A program made the translations under genes and the position numbers. A model generated the notes under the pieces. The model was given only the letters and a program-made list of their open reading frames with translations. It searched no databases and was not told where the DNA came from. 64,000 bases of DNA from Opeltia flavorubescens (lineage: Eukaryota; Ascomycota; Lecanoromycetes; Teloschistales; Teloschistaceae). Within the stretch, counting starts at the first letter, position 1. Each line of letters opens with the position of its first letter. This document shows, piece after piece, positions 1 to 11,876 of this stretch. Location of the stretch: the NCBI GenBank assembly GCA_000442125.1, contig KE546974.1, positions 806,001-870,000 of the forward strand, in the 5' to 3' direction.

Positions 1-3000
1 TTCATTGACTGCTGCTGTTGCTGCGGCGGAGTCTTTGGCGGAACAAATTGCCTCATTTCCGACGAACCCGCCCTCGCTTCTTCATCGTCCGCAGTAGCCT
101 TTCCTTTGCCGGACACTTCTATATCATCGGCTTCTTTGTTTTTCCGTAATTTAGAAACGACGCGCTTCGAAGAGCGTTTAGCCGGCGCAAAGATGATATG
201 TGACGCCTTGCCACAGGCTTTGCCAACAGGTTTGAAAATGATGGCGAGAACCTTCATTACGGGGCGCGCGACAAAGAGCCAAATCTTCCCTGCGAGGCTG
301 AAGACCTTGGCGGCATACACGTCGGGGACGCAGCGCAGACCCACAGCCCAGAGTAAGCAAGGCAGCGCGCAAAGGATGCACACAGCCCACTGTGTACCGT
401 CAATGCGCTTGATTTGGAATGCTGCACCACCCACGAAAACGATCATGATTTGTCCGCCAACCATAATGCAGTTGATTCCAATGAAGAAGTAGTTCTTTAG
501 AACGCCTTCGAATATGTTAAACTTGTTGTCCAAACGCCGGTTGTTGAACTCGTTGAAGATTTGCATCCAGACGAAGGTGTTGAAGACCATAGTATTCAAT
601 TCCGTATGCATGTTCTTGGTGCATTTCCCTGGTGCTGCTGCCATGCACGCATCAAAGGCCGTTCCGTTGAGGTTCGGGCAGGCGCCTGTGAGATTTCGAG
701 GAAGACATTTGGTGTCATATCCGAGGATGTCGTAGCCGGCGAAGTACAGGACAAAGGTGACGAGTAGCTGATAGATTGCTTGACCGATGATCATCTTCCA
801 CATGTTTGTTGTGATCAGAGGAGCCCGTTTTGGCGCAGGCTTGCGGTCAAGAATCTTTTCCGTCGGGGCATCAGTAGCTAAAGCCAAAGCGGCAAACGTA
901 TCCATAATGAGATTAACCCAGAGTAATTGAACAGCGGAAAGGACCGAGTGCATCTCGCTGGATGAAACCGCAGACACAAAAGCAAGAATAACGGCGGTGA
1001 TGTTGACTGTAATTTGAAACTGTAGGAATTTGGATACGGCGTCGTTGACTGATCGTCCCCACATGACTGCTTTGACGATGCTGGTGAAATTGTCGTCCAT
1101 GAGAATGATGGCACTGGCTTCTTTCGCAACTTCGGTCCCTGCAATACCCATTGAGAAACCAACATCAGCCATCTTCAAAGCCGGCCCGTCGTTCGTTCCG
1201 TCACCAGTAACAGCAACAGTCTCGCCGAGATGCTTGAGCCGGGCCACCAAAATGCGCTTATCATCTGGAGAAGATCTTGCTAGAACCTGAAGTTTGGGGA
1301 GGATGGCATCCATGTCCTCATCAGATAGCTGGCGGAATTTGGGACCTTCCATCACTAGGCCTTTCTCCGTCTTGATCCCGCATTGTCTTGCGATCGCGCT
1401 CGCGGTGGTCAGGTTATCGCCAGTCACCATACGGACCACTATGCCTGCATCTTGACATCGCTTGACCGAGTGCGCCACGCCATCTCGTAACGGATCTTGA
1501 ATACCCACGACCCCTAGAAAGACCATATCATGAAACACGTCCTCAAAATCCGCCATGTGCCTGTCTTCTTCCAATGTCTCGGCCCCGGCAGGCGGCCATT
1601 GCGGGAAGTCCTTGTATAGCATGGCTATCGTTCGCAAGGACTGTGTTGCAAAGTCATCGATATTAGCAGACACCCGCATCATAGCTGACTCGGATAATTC
1701 AAGAAGCTCAAGAGGTTCTTCCGAGATATTCACTAGCTCCTGGGTTGCGTGTCGGAGCATGATCTCGGCTGCCCCTTTCACGAGAAGACGATAACTTCCA
1801 GATGCCAGCCTGACCACGACGCCCATACATTTACGGTCAGAGTCGAAAGGAAAGAGCTGTACCACCTCTACACCCGCTCGTTCTTCTGCGACAGGACCCA
1901 TGCCCAGAAACTCCTTTGCGGTGGTGAGAAGAGCGGTCTCAGTCTTCGAGCCGATGTAAGTTGCTTTGCCGTCTTCTTCGCCTTCAAACGCAGTCGAGTT
2001 GATTGCAATCGATTGGAGTAGTAGTCGCCTTACGTTAGGAGATAGTTTTCCAAATGCAGTGGCTAAATTTAGGACAGTCTTTTCTTCGTCACTCATGTCA
2101 ATGACGCGAGCAAAATTGATTTCTGTTCCAAGCAGGCCGGCAACCACTGTCATCTTATTCTGCGTTAGGGTTCCTGTCTTATCAGAGCATATTGTTGTTG
2201 CATTTCCCATTGTTTCGCAGGCTCGAAGATGTCGCACAAGATTGTTCTCTTTATACATTCTCTTAGTCGCGAATGATAATGCCAATGTGACGGCCACAGG
2301 GAGGCCTTCGGGCACAGCAACAACGATGATAGTGATGGCCACAATAAGGATATCCAAGAAAGTAGATCCTCTCTTGGCGGGTGTATCTGTGTTGTTCGGT
2401 AAACCACCGAGGAAGCGGAAAAGCAGGATGAAGAACAGTAAACCGGCTGCCGATGTTCCTAGATATCCTATCCAATTGGCCATCTTCCCCAGCTTCACCT
2501 GCAGTGGTGTCTCTTCGTTTTCCGTCTGTAGCCCCATCATGATTTTACCAAAGCTGCTGTTGACTCCAACGGATGTGACCAGGTACGTTCCTACACCTTC
2601 GAGAACTTTACTCCCCGAAATAATGAAAGGGTCCAGTTTTGATGTTGCAGTGCCCTCAACCATGCGTTGCCACACTTCGGGTCCAGCAGTCTTCTTCATC
2701 GCATCCGATTCACCCGTTGCTGACGACTCATCACAGCGAAGGCCATGGCCGCCTACAAGGATTCCATCGGCTGGTATCGAGTCTCCAGACTCAAGGTGAA
2801 GTATGTCACCAACCATAACGTCAAATACTGATATCATGATAGACTTGCCAGATCTTATGGCTTTGACCTGCCGATCATCCTTCTTTGCGTTGAGAGCCGA
2901 AAATTGCTTTTCCCGTCGATAGTCGTTGAGTCCGGTTACCAGCACCACAATGATGATGGCAACCATAATAGCCAAACCCTCAACCCAATCCACAGACTGT

Positions 3001-3818
3001 CCCTCTCCTGGCGCTGGGGTTTGACCGACAGCTTCATAGATACCAAGCGCTAAAGAAATGACCGCCGCTGCAGTGAGGATGATTAGTACTCGATCATTGT
3101 AAGCGTTCCAAAATAACCTCCAGATACTGATGGACTTTTTGGCCGGAAGTCGGTTGTCTTTGTATATTCGTTTTCTGTCATGGAATTGTCCATTGATCTC
3201 GCGATCTGAGACGATCACATCTTGGGCAATAATAGGTCTGGCATCTAATGGCTTTTGGGTTCTTGGAGAACTGGTCGCTTCTTCGAAGCTGATCTTGTCA
3301 GAGATTGATGTTTCGTCAACACTCAAGCCAGCAACTAGATCGGTGTGAAGACCTCGCTCCAAGCCGTATATTCCACCCAGCGCTCTATACGCGGCCAATG
3401 ATTTGGGGTTGAGGGTCTTGTTGAGTTGACCAGGAGAGAATGCGAAGGGGCAATTGTCGATATCAATCTCAAAATCCTTTGCGTTGGTTTTGTCAGGGCG
3501 CAAAGCCTCTTCTGTGGTCAGTTCATCCCCTTCGAACCTTNATCGCAAAGTCGTCAAATCGGAATTACCCCTTGACCTTGTTGTTTCTGCTCTCGAGTTG
3601 AACGAGTTGGCTCTTGATCTCGAGGTTTCGGCGGTGGAATTAAATGAGTCTGCTCTGGAGCGTAAAGTTTCACCACCCAAAGATTTAGCGGTGGGTGAGC
3701 AGGGGACTTGAAGCGAACATGGTGAATGATCGGCGGTTGATGAGGAGGGGGTTAGGTCTTCGACATCAGTGTTGGGTGAGTCTGCTTGCTGGGGCTGCGA
3801 CATGTCAATTTTGCTCAT
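1..3818 (-). CDS. PMC1: P-type Ca2+-ATPase, PMC1/plasma-membrane type (3' end cut by window edge)
   Basis: One uninterrupted minus-strand frame runs from the ATG at 3818 to the window edge, 1272 complete codons with no intron, so the last residues and stop lie outside. The family pumps Ca2+ out of the cytosol, in fungi mostly into the vacuole, using ATP through an aspartyl-phosphate. Visible motifs in order are the actuator loop CDESSATGES, the M4 motif PEGLPV, the phosphorylation site CSDKTGTLT, and the hinge TGDGTNDGPAL, followed by the C-terminal membrane segments. The C-terminus becomes basic and then Gln-rich. The N-terminal 100 residues are Ser/Arg-rich and contain a small tandem repeat (SRADSFNS, SRANSFNS). 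The N at 3541 falls in a TNA codon (Leu, Ser or stop); in-frame continuation on both sides argues for a sense codon. The family call is firm; vacuolar placement is inferred. Confidence 0.95.
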   Translation of the reverse strand, partial: MSKIDMSQPQQADSPNTDVEDLTPSSSTADHSPCSLQVPCSPTAKSLGGETLRSRADSFNSTAETSRSRANSFNSRAETTRSRGNSDLTTLRXRFEGDELTTEEALRPDKTNAKDFEIDIDNCPFAFSPGQLNKTLNPKSLAAYRALGGIYGLERGLHTDLVAGLSVDETSISDKISFEEATSSPRTQKPLDARPIIAQDVIVSDREINGQFHDRKRIYKDNRLPAKKSISIWRLFWNAYNDRVLIILTAAAVISLALGIYEAVGQTPAPGEGQSVDWVEGLAIMVAIIIVVLVTGLNDYRREKQFSALNAKKDDRQVKAIRSGKSIMISVFDVMVGDILHLESGDSIPADGILVGGHGLRCDESSATGESDAMKKTAGPEVWQRMVEGTATSKLDPFIISGSKVLEGVGTYLVTSVGVNSSFGKIMMGLQTENEETPLQVKLGKMANWIGYLGTSAAGLLFFILLFRFLGGLPNNTDTPAKRGSTFLDILIVAITIIVVAVPEGLPVAVTLALSFATKRMYKENNLVRHLRACETMGNATTICSDKTGTLTQNKMTVVAGLLGTEINFARVIDMSDEEKTVLNLATAFGKLSPNVRRLLLQSIAINSTAFEGEEDGKATYIGSKTETALLTTAKEFLGMGPVAEERAGVEVVQLFPFDSDRKCMGVVVRLASGSYRLLVKGAAEIMLRHATQELVNISEEPLELLELSESAMMRVSANIDDFATQSLRTIAMLYKDFPQWPPAGAETLEEDRHMADFEDVFHDMVFLGVVGIQDPLRDGVAHSVKRCQDAGIVVRMVTGDNLTTASAIARQCGIKTEKGLVMEGPKFRQLSDEDMDAILPKLQVLARSSPDDKRILVARLKHLGETVAVTGDGTNDGPALKMADVGFSMGIAGTEVAKEASAIILMDDNFTSIVKAVMWGRSVNDAVSKFLQFQITVNITAVILAFVSAVSSSEMHSVLSAVQLLWVNLIMDTFAALALATDAPTEKILDRKPAPKRAPLITTNMWKMIIGQAIYQLLVTFVLYFAGYDILGYDTKCLPRNLTGACPNLNGTAFDACMAAAPGKCTKNMHTELNTMVFNTFVWMQIFNEFNNRRLDNKFNIFEGVLKNYFFIGINCIMVGGQIMIVFVGGAAFQIKRIDGTQWAVCILCALPCLLWAVGLRCVPDVYAAKVFSLAGKIWLFVARPVMKVLAIIFKPVGKACGKASHIIFAPAKRSSKRVVSKLRKNKEADDIEVSGKGKATADDEEARAGSSEMRQFVPPKTPPQQQQQSM

Positions 3819-6301
3819 GAAACTACGGCCTTCAGGGGACTCACATTGGTATGTATAGGTGCCGGTGGAGCGAGTAGTCGATTAGAATCCATTACTTGGC
3901 TGGTGAGACGCCGCGGAAGAGAAGGAGCGACAAGAGCTCTGTAGTGGATTAGGAGCTGAGAATGTGAATCACGACATGGCAGAATCAGGCGTCGAAGAAG
4001 TTGTCAGCCGCTCATGATGACGCCCGATGATATAGAGGCAGAGTCGAAATATAGGGATAAGTAAACGCCATGGAAGGCAATCTTTGTGTGCTTCTGTGTG
4101 CACAGCCTACCTCTTGGCACAATAGCCTCCCCGACCTCCTTGGTAGCGCGCCAGGAAAGGAAGGCTCAACCCCTCAAACCCCCTCCACAAAGTCTGGGCT
4201 CGGCGGGTAGTGAAAATCCCCCGCAGCAGGAATGCAATGAGATTTGCGAGTAATGGCTGCGGACTTTCGGCCTTTGAAAACGGTCAGATTCCTGTAGACG
4301 CCGCGTCCACGAGGCTGTCAGTCTGAGGGAGAGCTGAGCAGATTATTGCTGTCTAGGTAGGAGCCTACGAGCTGTTGCCGCCAGAATTAATCATAAGACT
4401 CATAGCAGCCGCCCAGCAAACTCGGTTTTCGACCCGAGAAGCCTCTTGTCTCAAATCTATAGCCGTCGGCCAAGGCTTCATCGACTCAGGAAGCCTCCCT
4501 ACATTGATCTAATTACCACCGCCCACTTGTTTCTCCTTAACTCAATCGTCCAAGCATACCAAGGACAGATCAGAGTTCTACGTGGCACTTCTCATCATCC
4601 CTTTCCGTACCAGCTTCTCGATCGCCGTGTACTTCGGTACGCTCCCAAGAAGTTCCAAGACCTGCTAACTATCCTGCCAAGTGCGCCCCTGACGATAGAG
4701 GCTTTGGTCGCCAATCGATTCGTAAATTGGAGTTGGCCTCATCATCGACCTCCTAAACGGCGGCTAGCAAATGCTGTTTAACGACTACTCTGTAACAACG
4801 CTTGCTGAGCGTCTCTTGGCCTCAAAATATTCGTTAGCACCAATGCTGGGAGGATGGGCAGGATTCGCATGTCCAGGCTCCCCAGGAAGCGCAGACGTAA
4901 CCTCTGAGCCACAGTCATCCCGTTGCAATGCTCCAATACCAGCTGAGTCAACAAACATCTTGCAACTTGAATGTCGTGGAAGTCTGGAATTTTCTATGTT
5001 GACCTCCCATACCCATGGAACAAGTAGGAGCAGCAGTGATCGCTATCTATCTTACTCTACCAGTACGAAAAACGATCAGGCGGACCACGTCTCTATCACA
5101 CAGCCACAGATCTACTTACGGTTAACGCCACTGCCGAGATCTTCATGCGGCCGCTTCTGAGGCCGTGTTGTTCCCTGATGGACCACTTCATCTCCTTATA
5201 TTGAAGCTTGCTCCTTCGTAGATTCAGCTGTTCTGAATCCCTTTCATTACCCTATCAGCCTAAGAAGGCGAAGCTCTTGGATTCTCACAAGAGCAACAAA
5301 TGGCATTCTTCGTAGGCTTTCCCCAGTTATCTTTCAGCTGGTATGCCAAGGCAAATGTTGCTGAACATGCTGTGGTAATGGGAGACTATCTCATACTCTT
5401 TCGAACTGTTTGCCGAAGTGCTTTGATCAAAGGTCTTGCTGAAATCGCTGAGGCGAAAGCCGCAATCAATTCTTTGACTGCCGGTGCCCGATAAGGACTT
5501 AGGGATGCCCATTAAGATCCTAGCTTTGTCATTGTGAGCGTCATATAAGAGAGAAGTCGAATACGCAAGTTTCTGCAAGTAAAAACAGTCCGAGCGCAGG
5601 TGCACGACGTCGTTTTGTATCAATGAATATTGTTCCATCATCCATGAGAGCTTGCATGACTCGTCTGTCTTTTACTCAGTCTCCCGAATAACGAGATCAA
5701 TCAATACAGTCCATACTGGTCTCTGTCTGAGGATCGGTTGTGAAGTTTGATTCTAATCCTGCTGCAAATTAGAAGAAAGGCTATCGATTCTTGTATTACG
5801 AGTCATACCGCCACTTCCGAAACTTTGTCGTTATCACTATTCCAGGCTTCTGTGGGTTTTACTGTCTCTGGTTTGCCCTGTCTTTGTCTCTGAATTTTGT
5901 CGATGGCTGATAATAATGATAATGTTCGTTAATTTCAGTGTTACAGTACTCTGTGTTTAAAGGGGATAAAATTACCGAACACGACAGGTCATTGATACAA
6001 CCTTCTTCAGATTTGGTAGCAGAAAACGTCTAACTCGGACTTGACTAGCCATCATCACCAAGAGTCCTAAAATGCTTGTCATCCTGCGTTGTTAGCACTC
6101 GAGCCGCTAAAAATCTGGAAGGTCGTAGATTGAGAGACAATCGAATGCTATATTGCATCACTTTCTATATTTTGGCGATCGTATCTACGGGCATTCTTAT
6201 AGTAGAACCCTGGTCATCGTACAACTCATAATTTAGACAACTAAAGTTTCTTGATTCTTTGTAGAGTCGTCTGTGATGCGTCATTTTCTTTTAGATCAGC
6301 T
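3819..6301. other. Intergenic, 2.5 kb; promoter side of the Ca2+-ATPase, no supported gene
   Basis: The first several hundred bases should hold the ATPase promoter and 5' UTR. Open frames exist on the plus strand at 4446-5160 (two adjacent frames of 111 and 129 codons) and on both strands at 5300-5641. Their translations resemble no family I know, have no convincing splice signals joining them, and are not conserved-looking. I see no RNA gene or repeat here. Confidence 0.5.
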
Positions 6302-6757
6302 CTAGCCGCTGGGAACACCTATGCCAGCAAGAAAGCACATCCGTATTGTGGCTCCAGCATACACAAATGCCACATTACCCCAATCTATAGGATTCCACCG
6401 ATATATGTCCCAGTAGATCTCCAATCCAAGGGGAGAAACCGAATACAGATGACCCACATCGGCAATGAGCAGGCCAAGGAGAAGAGTGCGCCATACATTC
6501 ATATCGGAAGTTGCACGTAAGACGAGAGCCTCATTGATGGCGAAGAAAAAGTAGAGATTGGAAAGCTGATTGAGGACAATGTTTGTCGAGAGAGGAGTAG
6601 TCAAGTCATCTGATGTTGAAGCAGCATGTGTCCAATGCAGGTACTCATGAGGCCTATAGAATGCGTAATATGCTCCAACCAACGATGCTAGTGGCTCCAG
6701 GTACAGAAAGAAGAATCGATAGACCGGCGAAATACCGTGGCGTGTCGAGCCAGCCAT
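6302..6757 (-). CDS. DUF7704 family integral membrane protein, copy A
   Basis: A 151-residue protein is read from the ATG at 6757; the frame stays open upstream, but the family-like start MAGSTRHGISPVYRFFF fits this methionine. The sequence has the fungal DUF7704 layout of about four membrane helices: an N-terminal segment with the motif YLEPLASLVGAY, a middle helix, and a conserved C-terminal block with ADVGHLY and RWNPIDWGN. The family is fungal, about 150 residues long, and of unknown function. A second member lies at 24672-25196 and shares the same blocks (ADVGHLW, RWNSLAWGN). No intron is needed. The family call rests on recognised motifs; no role can be inferred from the neighbours. Confidence 0.8.
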   Translation of the reverse strand: MAGSTRHGISPVYRFFFLYLEPLASLVGAYYAFYRPHEYLHWTHAASTSDDLTTPLSTNIVLNQLSNLYFFFAINEALVLRATSDMNVWRTLLLGLLIADVGHLYSVSPLGLEIYWDIYRWNPIDWGNVAFVYAGATIRMCFLAGIGVPSG

Positions 6758-7505
6758 TGTGATTCGTACTTTGCGATCCAGTAAATCCAGTCGCTGGATA
6801 GTAGCGCAAATTAAAGAGTGAAACGAGAGAAAATAGAAGATTAGAATATCTAATATGTATAGCACAATGAGAAAGTTTCCTGTTCTAAGCTCGTTGATTG
6901 CGTCAAACTGGAATCTAGGTCTTAGTCTCACTAGGAACGGTACGCAAGATAAGTGGTATATGTTGCATCAAAGAACATCAGTTGGAGGACATAGCTAGTC
7001 CTGCCACAGATCAATTCGTGAGAAATAGTCAATAGTAAGATACGAGTACCGTAAGAAGTACCGAAAAAACACGGCAGTTGTACCAGTGAACAGCGCTAGT
7101 CATCGGAAAAGCGGAACAACAATAATGCAACGGCCATGAGGCTTAAAATGAGGCTGGAAAACGTTCCTTCGATTGACGTTTTTCCGGTCATGATCCTCAC
7201 AGTTAATTATATGCATTTGCTCTCGAAGCTCAGTCATCTTCAACAGCAAGTCGACGTAGTCCAATATAGAGTGTTCCATGTACTTCTAGCTGAGCCAGCT
7301 TCTCCTTTGCTTCCAACATCCGGTACATAGAGCCTCTACCGTTCAGCATTTACGCCATTTTGGCAATCAGGAAATATCGCGGCTCCATTGGACGAAATTC
7401 CGTTAATTTGAGTTATCTTGTGCGAGATCAGCGTATGCCAGTCATGATATAACCTTCTCCAGACTCCAAGCGTGAGCGTAAGCGAAGGCCCAAATATATG
7501 CTACA
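6758..7505. other. Intergenic, 0.75 kb; divergent upstream region
   Basis: Lies between the starts of the minus-strand DUF7704 gene and the plus-strand F-box/WD40 gene, so it should hold both promoters. Short open frames here (for example 7136-7330) do not look coding. I see no repeat or RNA gene. Confidence 0.5.
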
Positions 7506-9746
7506 ATGGAACAAGTGAGCCTATGCCCCTGTTCACTTCCGAGGCGGCCACCATGCTTTTCAGCACCACGGTCCCGAGTACGCGATTTGCCACATAGAAT
7601 TGAGAGAAGCGAAAATGATTGGGAGAAAGTAAGACCTATACGAGGCAGGGGAGGGGACACGAAAATTGCTGTGAACGGTTCGCGAAAGTCGAGCAAGAAG
7701 AATCCACACGATGGTACACAACCTCAGAACTTGCCCGTGAGAAATCCTCGAGTTGGTTCTTCTGGATTCACTCATGTTATGCCCAGCATTCGTGGTTTCC
7801 CCAAGAGAGTCATATCCCAAAGAAGGAAAAGCCCTGTGTTGACAAACAACTCAACAAATGATGACAGCACACATATTTATCATCATATCACATTAGATGG
7901 CGAAAAATTGATGAAGGAATCTTCAACTCGTAGCGGTGTAAATGTTCATCCGCAAGCAAGAGTGCCACATTGGCTACGACGATGCATGAGCAATTCGTTC
8001 AGGAATCGGCGCCGCACCTCAGCTACTGCTTCGCGTCCACCAACAACGAAATGGAGCCTGCAAGACTCGTCATCACTCTCTGCTCCGATCACCACGTTTG
8101 CGCCGCCTACATTCCTCGATGACCATACTAGTGGGGCAGCAGCACGGGCAGCGGCTGCCGAACAGAACGAGATGCTTCGGGCCCTTCGCAGGCTTTGCTC
8201 AAAAGATCGTGGTGTCAGACGAGATTCGGAGAGTGGCATCGGCATTGAAACACAGTCTTTGGAAAGAGAGACAGCTGTTGCGCGTCTTGGTAAGTCACGG
8301 TCGACTGCCATTGATAATCTTAACTGAACCTCCTTTAGATCCCTTTCAAATACTACCTAAGGAACTCTTTACACACGTCCTTACCTTCCTAGATGCACAC
8401 TCGCTAATAAGCTCGGAGCTTGTATCCCGTGCATGGTATTCTGTGGCCAGTGATGATTTAGTGTGGAAGAGCATATTTCTGCACGACTTTCGGCCTCATT
8501 CGCAAACCATCCCTGATAATTCGTCAAAATCTCAGAGCCTTGGTCAGGGCTTGGGGAACGTCGAGGGAGAACAAGATTGGAAGGCCATGTGGCGGACACG
8601 AAAGGCCTTGGCTCAGCGCTGGCTTGACAATCACGCAGCGGCAATCTACCTTGAAGGGCATTACGACAGCGTCTACTGTGTTCAATTTGACGAGTGAGAT
8701 ATACTTCCATGTTGGAAGAATTTGTATTAACATGTCTAAGGGACAAGATTGTGACTGGTTCTCGTGACCGTACGGTTAGGGTGTGGGACGCCCGGTCATA
8801 CAAAGTGATCAAAATCTTAGGGGTACCATCGAGAAGTCATCCTATTAGCATGCCGAAAATGACGGGTGGTGACGGTCCTCGTCCGTTCACCGTCATTTTC
8901 TCGCAACAATTCAAATTGGAACCCTATGCTGGCACACCAGATATCTACCACACAGGGTCGATATTGTGCCTCCAGTACGATGATAAGCTTATGGTCACTG
9001 GCTCTTCTGATTGTACCTGCATTATGTGGGATATCAAAGCGGACTGGAAGCCTATTCGACGTGTACGATACCATACCGCTGGTGTCCTCGATGTGTGTTT
9101 TGATCAAAAGCATATCGTCTCTTGCTCCAAGGATACCACTGTTTGCCTATGGGATCGTGAGAATGGTGAAATGATCCACCGACTGAATGGTCATCGTGGG
9201 CCTGTCAATGCCGTCCAGCTTCGAGGAAGTCTAGCTGTTTCCGCCAGTGGTGATGGCATCGCAAAGCTGTGGAACCTGGTCTCAGGTCATTGCATCAAAG
9301 AATTCCCCAGCAAAGATAGAGGTATGGCGTGTGTCGAATTCAGCTCAGACTCCCTGACCATTTTCGCGGGGGGCAATGATCAAGTCATCTATCAGTTTGA
9401 TGCATCGACGGGAGAACTAATTCGTGAAATGAATGGCCACCACGGACTGGTTCGGTCACTCCACCTTGACAGCGCTAACAGCAGGCTGGTGAGTGGAAGC
9501 TACGACAACACCGTACGAGCATACGATATCCGCACTGGCTATCCGATCGTCCACCTCACCAAATGGACTGCCAGCTGGATACTTAGTGCCAAATTGGACT
9601 ATCGACGCATTATCGCAACCAGTCAGGACAGTCGTGTCGTGATCATCGACTTCGGGTTTGATCTTCCAGGGACCGACCGACTTGAGCAGCGTCTAAAACC
9701 TAGCCTTGCCTCGATGACTGCAGACATGGGACATTTGAAGACCTGA
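7506..9746 (+). CDS. F-box/WD40-repeat protein (SCF substrate adaptor)
   Basis: Three exons fit: 7506-8289, 8339-8693 and 8741-9746, giving about 714 residues. Introns are 49 and 47 nt, with GTAAGT and GTGAGA donors and TTTAG and CTAAG acceptors. The F-box follows the first intron (DPFQILPKELFTHVLTFL). WD repeats begin at LEGHYDSVYCVQFDE and continue to the end, with recognisable GSRDRTVRVWD, GSSDCTCIMWD, CSKDTTVCLWD and GSYDNTVRAYD strands, about seven blades. F-box/WD40 proteins recruit phosphorylated substrates to Skp1-Cullin-F-box ubiquitin ligases. The start is uncertain: the N-terminal 250 residues are basic and low in complexity, and a later Met is possible. I cannot tell which F-box/WD40 subfamily this is, so no symbol is given. 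Confidence 0.88.
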
Positions 9747-10263
9747 CGGAAAAAATGAGTTATGATAAGCATTAGTAATGACCTAATGCGGTTGTTTGGA
9801 GGCTTGGAGGTTTCTTATGGTGATCGATATGTGATGAATATTCACGGATTGGAAAAGTTACTGAATCATCCAACCTTTTGTAAAATACGCAATGACTATC
9901 CATAGAAGATTAAGACGATACATAGAATAAGAAGGAAGATACCCCGGTTAATGTAGTTTCACCTTAAATTGCGTCATGATAACATTGGTATTGTTGTGTC
10001 AGGCTGAATGACAGGATAGCCATTCTGATTGGTCAGACATATTCGAGTGAATCGCTGTGCCGACGTGACGTGAATCTCTTTACAAACATTTGCCTAAAAT
10101 TCCGCCAAAAAACAACGTTTCATTCTTTCCGATGCAATTCCTGTTTATCGATGACGCCCTTTTTTGATGATAAAGTCAATCTAAAAATAATCATCTTTCC
10201 TTGTCTCTGCGACGCCTAGCCATACAATCCTACTCTCTGAATTCCTAATATTCCGTGCCCGAG
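9747..10263. other. Intergenic, 0.5 kb; F-box gene 3' end and EB1 promoter
   Basis: AT-rich 3' flank of the F-box/WD40 gene followed by the promoter of the EB1 gene. No coding signal or repeat was seen. Confidence 0.5.
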
Positions 10264-11317
10264 ATGGGTGAGTCCAGGTATGAAGCCTGAAATGGTCGAT
10301 TTGGGATCGAGAAAGGCCATCGCTCACGTGATTATGGTACAACAGACAAGAGTTACTTGGCTGGCTCAACAACCTCCTGCAACTAAATGTCACCAAAGTT
10401 GAACAATGTGGCACAGGGTAAATTCCCCTGTTAAGCCCAAACATGTCAAGTCTAGAAAATAACGATCGAACGTGGCTCCAGGGCGGCCCTATGCCAGATT
10501 TACGACAGCATCTACCGTGAGTCTTTGATGAATCTATCGGTTATCGTAGCAAGCGCAGAGCAGCTAACGAGCTTGAAGAGGATCTTCCAATGAGCAGAGT
10601 CAAATTCAATGTCAATACCGAATACGCGTACCTACAAAACTTCAAAATATTACAAAGTGGGTAATCATTTGCACATGCGAATGAAGACCAAGGGGCTAAA
10701 CGGTCGACTTCACTTTCAGACTGTTTCGCGAAACATCAAATCGAACGCCTCGTTCCGGTCGAATCGCTCATAAAATGTAAAATGCAAGATAACCTCGAAT
10801 TCTTACAATGGACCAAGCGCTTCTGGGACCAATATTACCCTGGTGGGGAATATGATGCTGTCGCTAGACGGAAGGGCGCAGGCGCTCCTGCGGCAACTGG
10901 CCCAGCACCTACAACATCGACTCGCACATCAGGCGCAGGGGCTGCGAAGAGAGGGACTACCCCAACGACTGCACCGGCGCGTCGCGCTGGAGGTGTAGGG
11001 GCCGGGGGCGGAGCATCTGCCGCGGTGATACAAGAAAATAACACTCTGAAGGAAACCGTAACTGGGCTCGAGCGGGAAAGGGACTTTTACTTCAGCAAAT
11101 TAAGGGATATCGAGCTGTTGTTACAGCAGGCTTGTGAAGCAGACCCGGAGTTGGAGAAGGATGAAGACGGCCTGATTAAGCAGGTGCAGACAATTTTGTA
11201 TTCAACTGAGGTGAGTTTACATGAGAGTTTCAGCGGATCCGAAAGTTGACTGGTTTCTAGGAAGGATTCGAGATACCAGCCGACGATGGCGTTGCTGACG
11301 ATCAGGAGACTTTCTGA
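10264..11317 (+). CDS. BIM1: EB1-family microtubule plus-end-tracking protein (Bim1/Mal3)
   Basis: Six exons reconstruct a 248-residue protein: 10264-10277, 10346-10417, 10482-10516, 10579-10656, 10720-11210 and 11261-11317. The first exon is only 14 nt (MGESR). Splicing restores the calponin-homology domain: RQELLGWLNNLLQLNVTKVE, TGAALCQIYDSIY, PMSRVKFNVNTEYAYLQNFK, then CKMQDNLEFLQWTKRFWDQ. A Ala/Pro/Thr-rich linker follows, then the EB-homology coiled coil (LERERDFYFSKLRDIELL). The tail ends in QETF, comparable with the EB1 EEY/F end that binds CAP-Gly partners. EB1 proteins mark growing microtubule ends and recruit other tip trackers. CTAAC-like branch sites support the intron choices. 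Length and domain order are normal for the family. Confidence 0.95.
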
Positions 11318-11876
11318 GGAGCGATCTTGCCATAGCTTGGGACTATGTTCGAGACGCTGTATGCTGTTTTCTCGAAGCCATGGCCTATCCTATACGATTT
11401 ACGAACCACGTTGCGGCCCTAGACATGGTCTGTATCAGTCAGTCCGACTTAAAGCTACGACCCAGCACTCTTGATTGCAAGAATAAATTCCAGTAGGCAC
11501 AGAGTTCGCATTTGGCTACAAAGATGAAGTCTGAGATGGCTCTTCAGATTGAGCAAACGAAGTTCCTAGCCTTCGTCAATTTGCACTGGGAGCTTCAGGC
11601 ATGTAAATATTCCCTGGGCAATCTCGTTAGCTGGGATGATCGCGGAGGATGTTGTTCTACAGCTCAAGAATGAGTACAAGTATAGTTTCTCAATTTGAAA
11701 CCGCTACTGAAACTGATTGATGCAAGCACGTGACTTCGGCTCAGCCCAGGTTGACCGCGACTTCAATAAGTTCACCCCAGTCACCAGACCATTCTTTGCA
11801 TCCATCTTTGGAGGAGGCACCAGAACCTACCCCAGCATCACTGAGTATATGTAGTACATGTATTGATGCCTTTACA
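11318..11876. other. Intergenic, 0.56 kb; Vam7 promoter
   Basis: Lies between the EB1 stop and the Vam7 start. The open frame continues upstream of the chosen Vam7 ATG to about 11730, but the extension is low-complexity and unlike the family N-terminus, so I treat it as 5' flank. Confidence 0.45.

Noticed and set aside
106-2799. Plus-strand open frames up to 277 codons at 106-2799
   Set aside because: They lie opposite the continuous minus-strand Ca2+-ATPase frame, which has all family motifs; the plus frames are by-products of its codon use.
4446-5160. Two consecutive plus-strand frames of 111 and 129 codons upstream of the ATPase
   Set aside because: No recognisable domain, no convincing splice join between them, and low-complexity Ser/Pro/Arg content; kept only as part of the intergenic description.
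8694-8740. A separate WD40 gene starting at 8694 (MRYTSMLEE)
   Set aside because: These bases are a 47-nt intron; removing it joins the F-box exon to the first WD repeat in frame.
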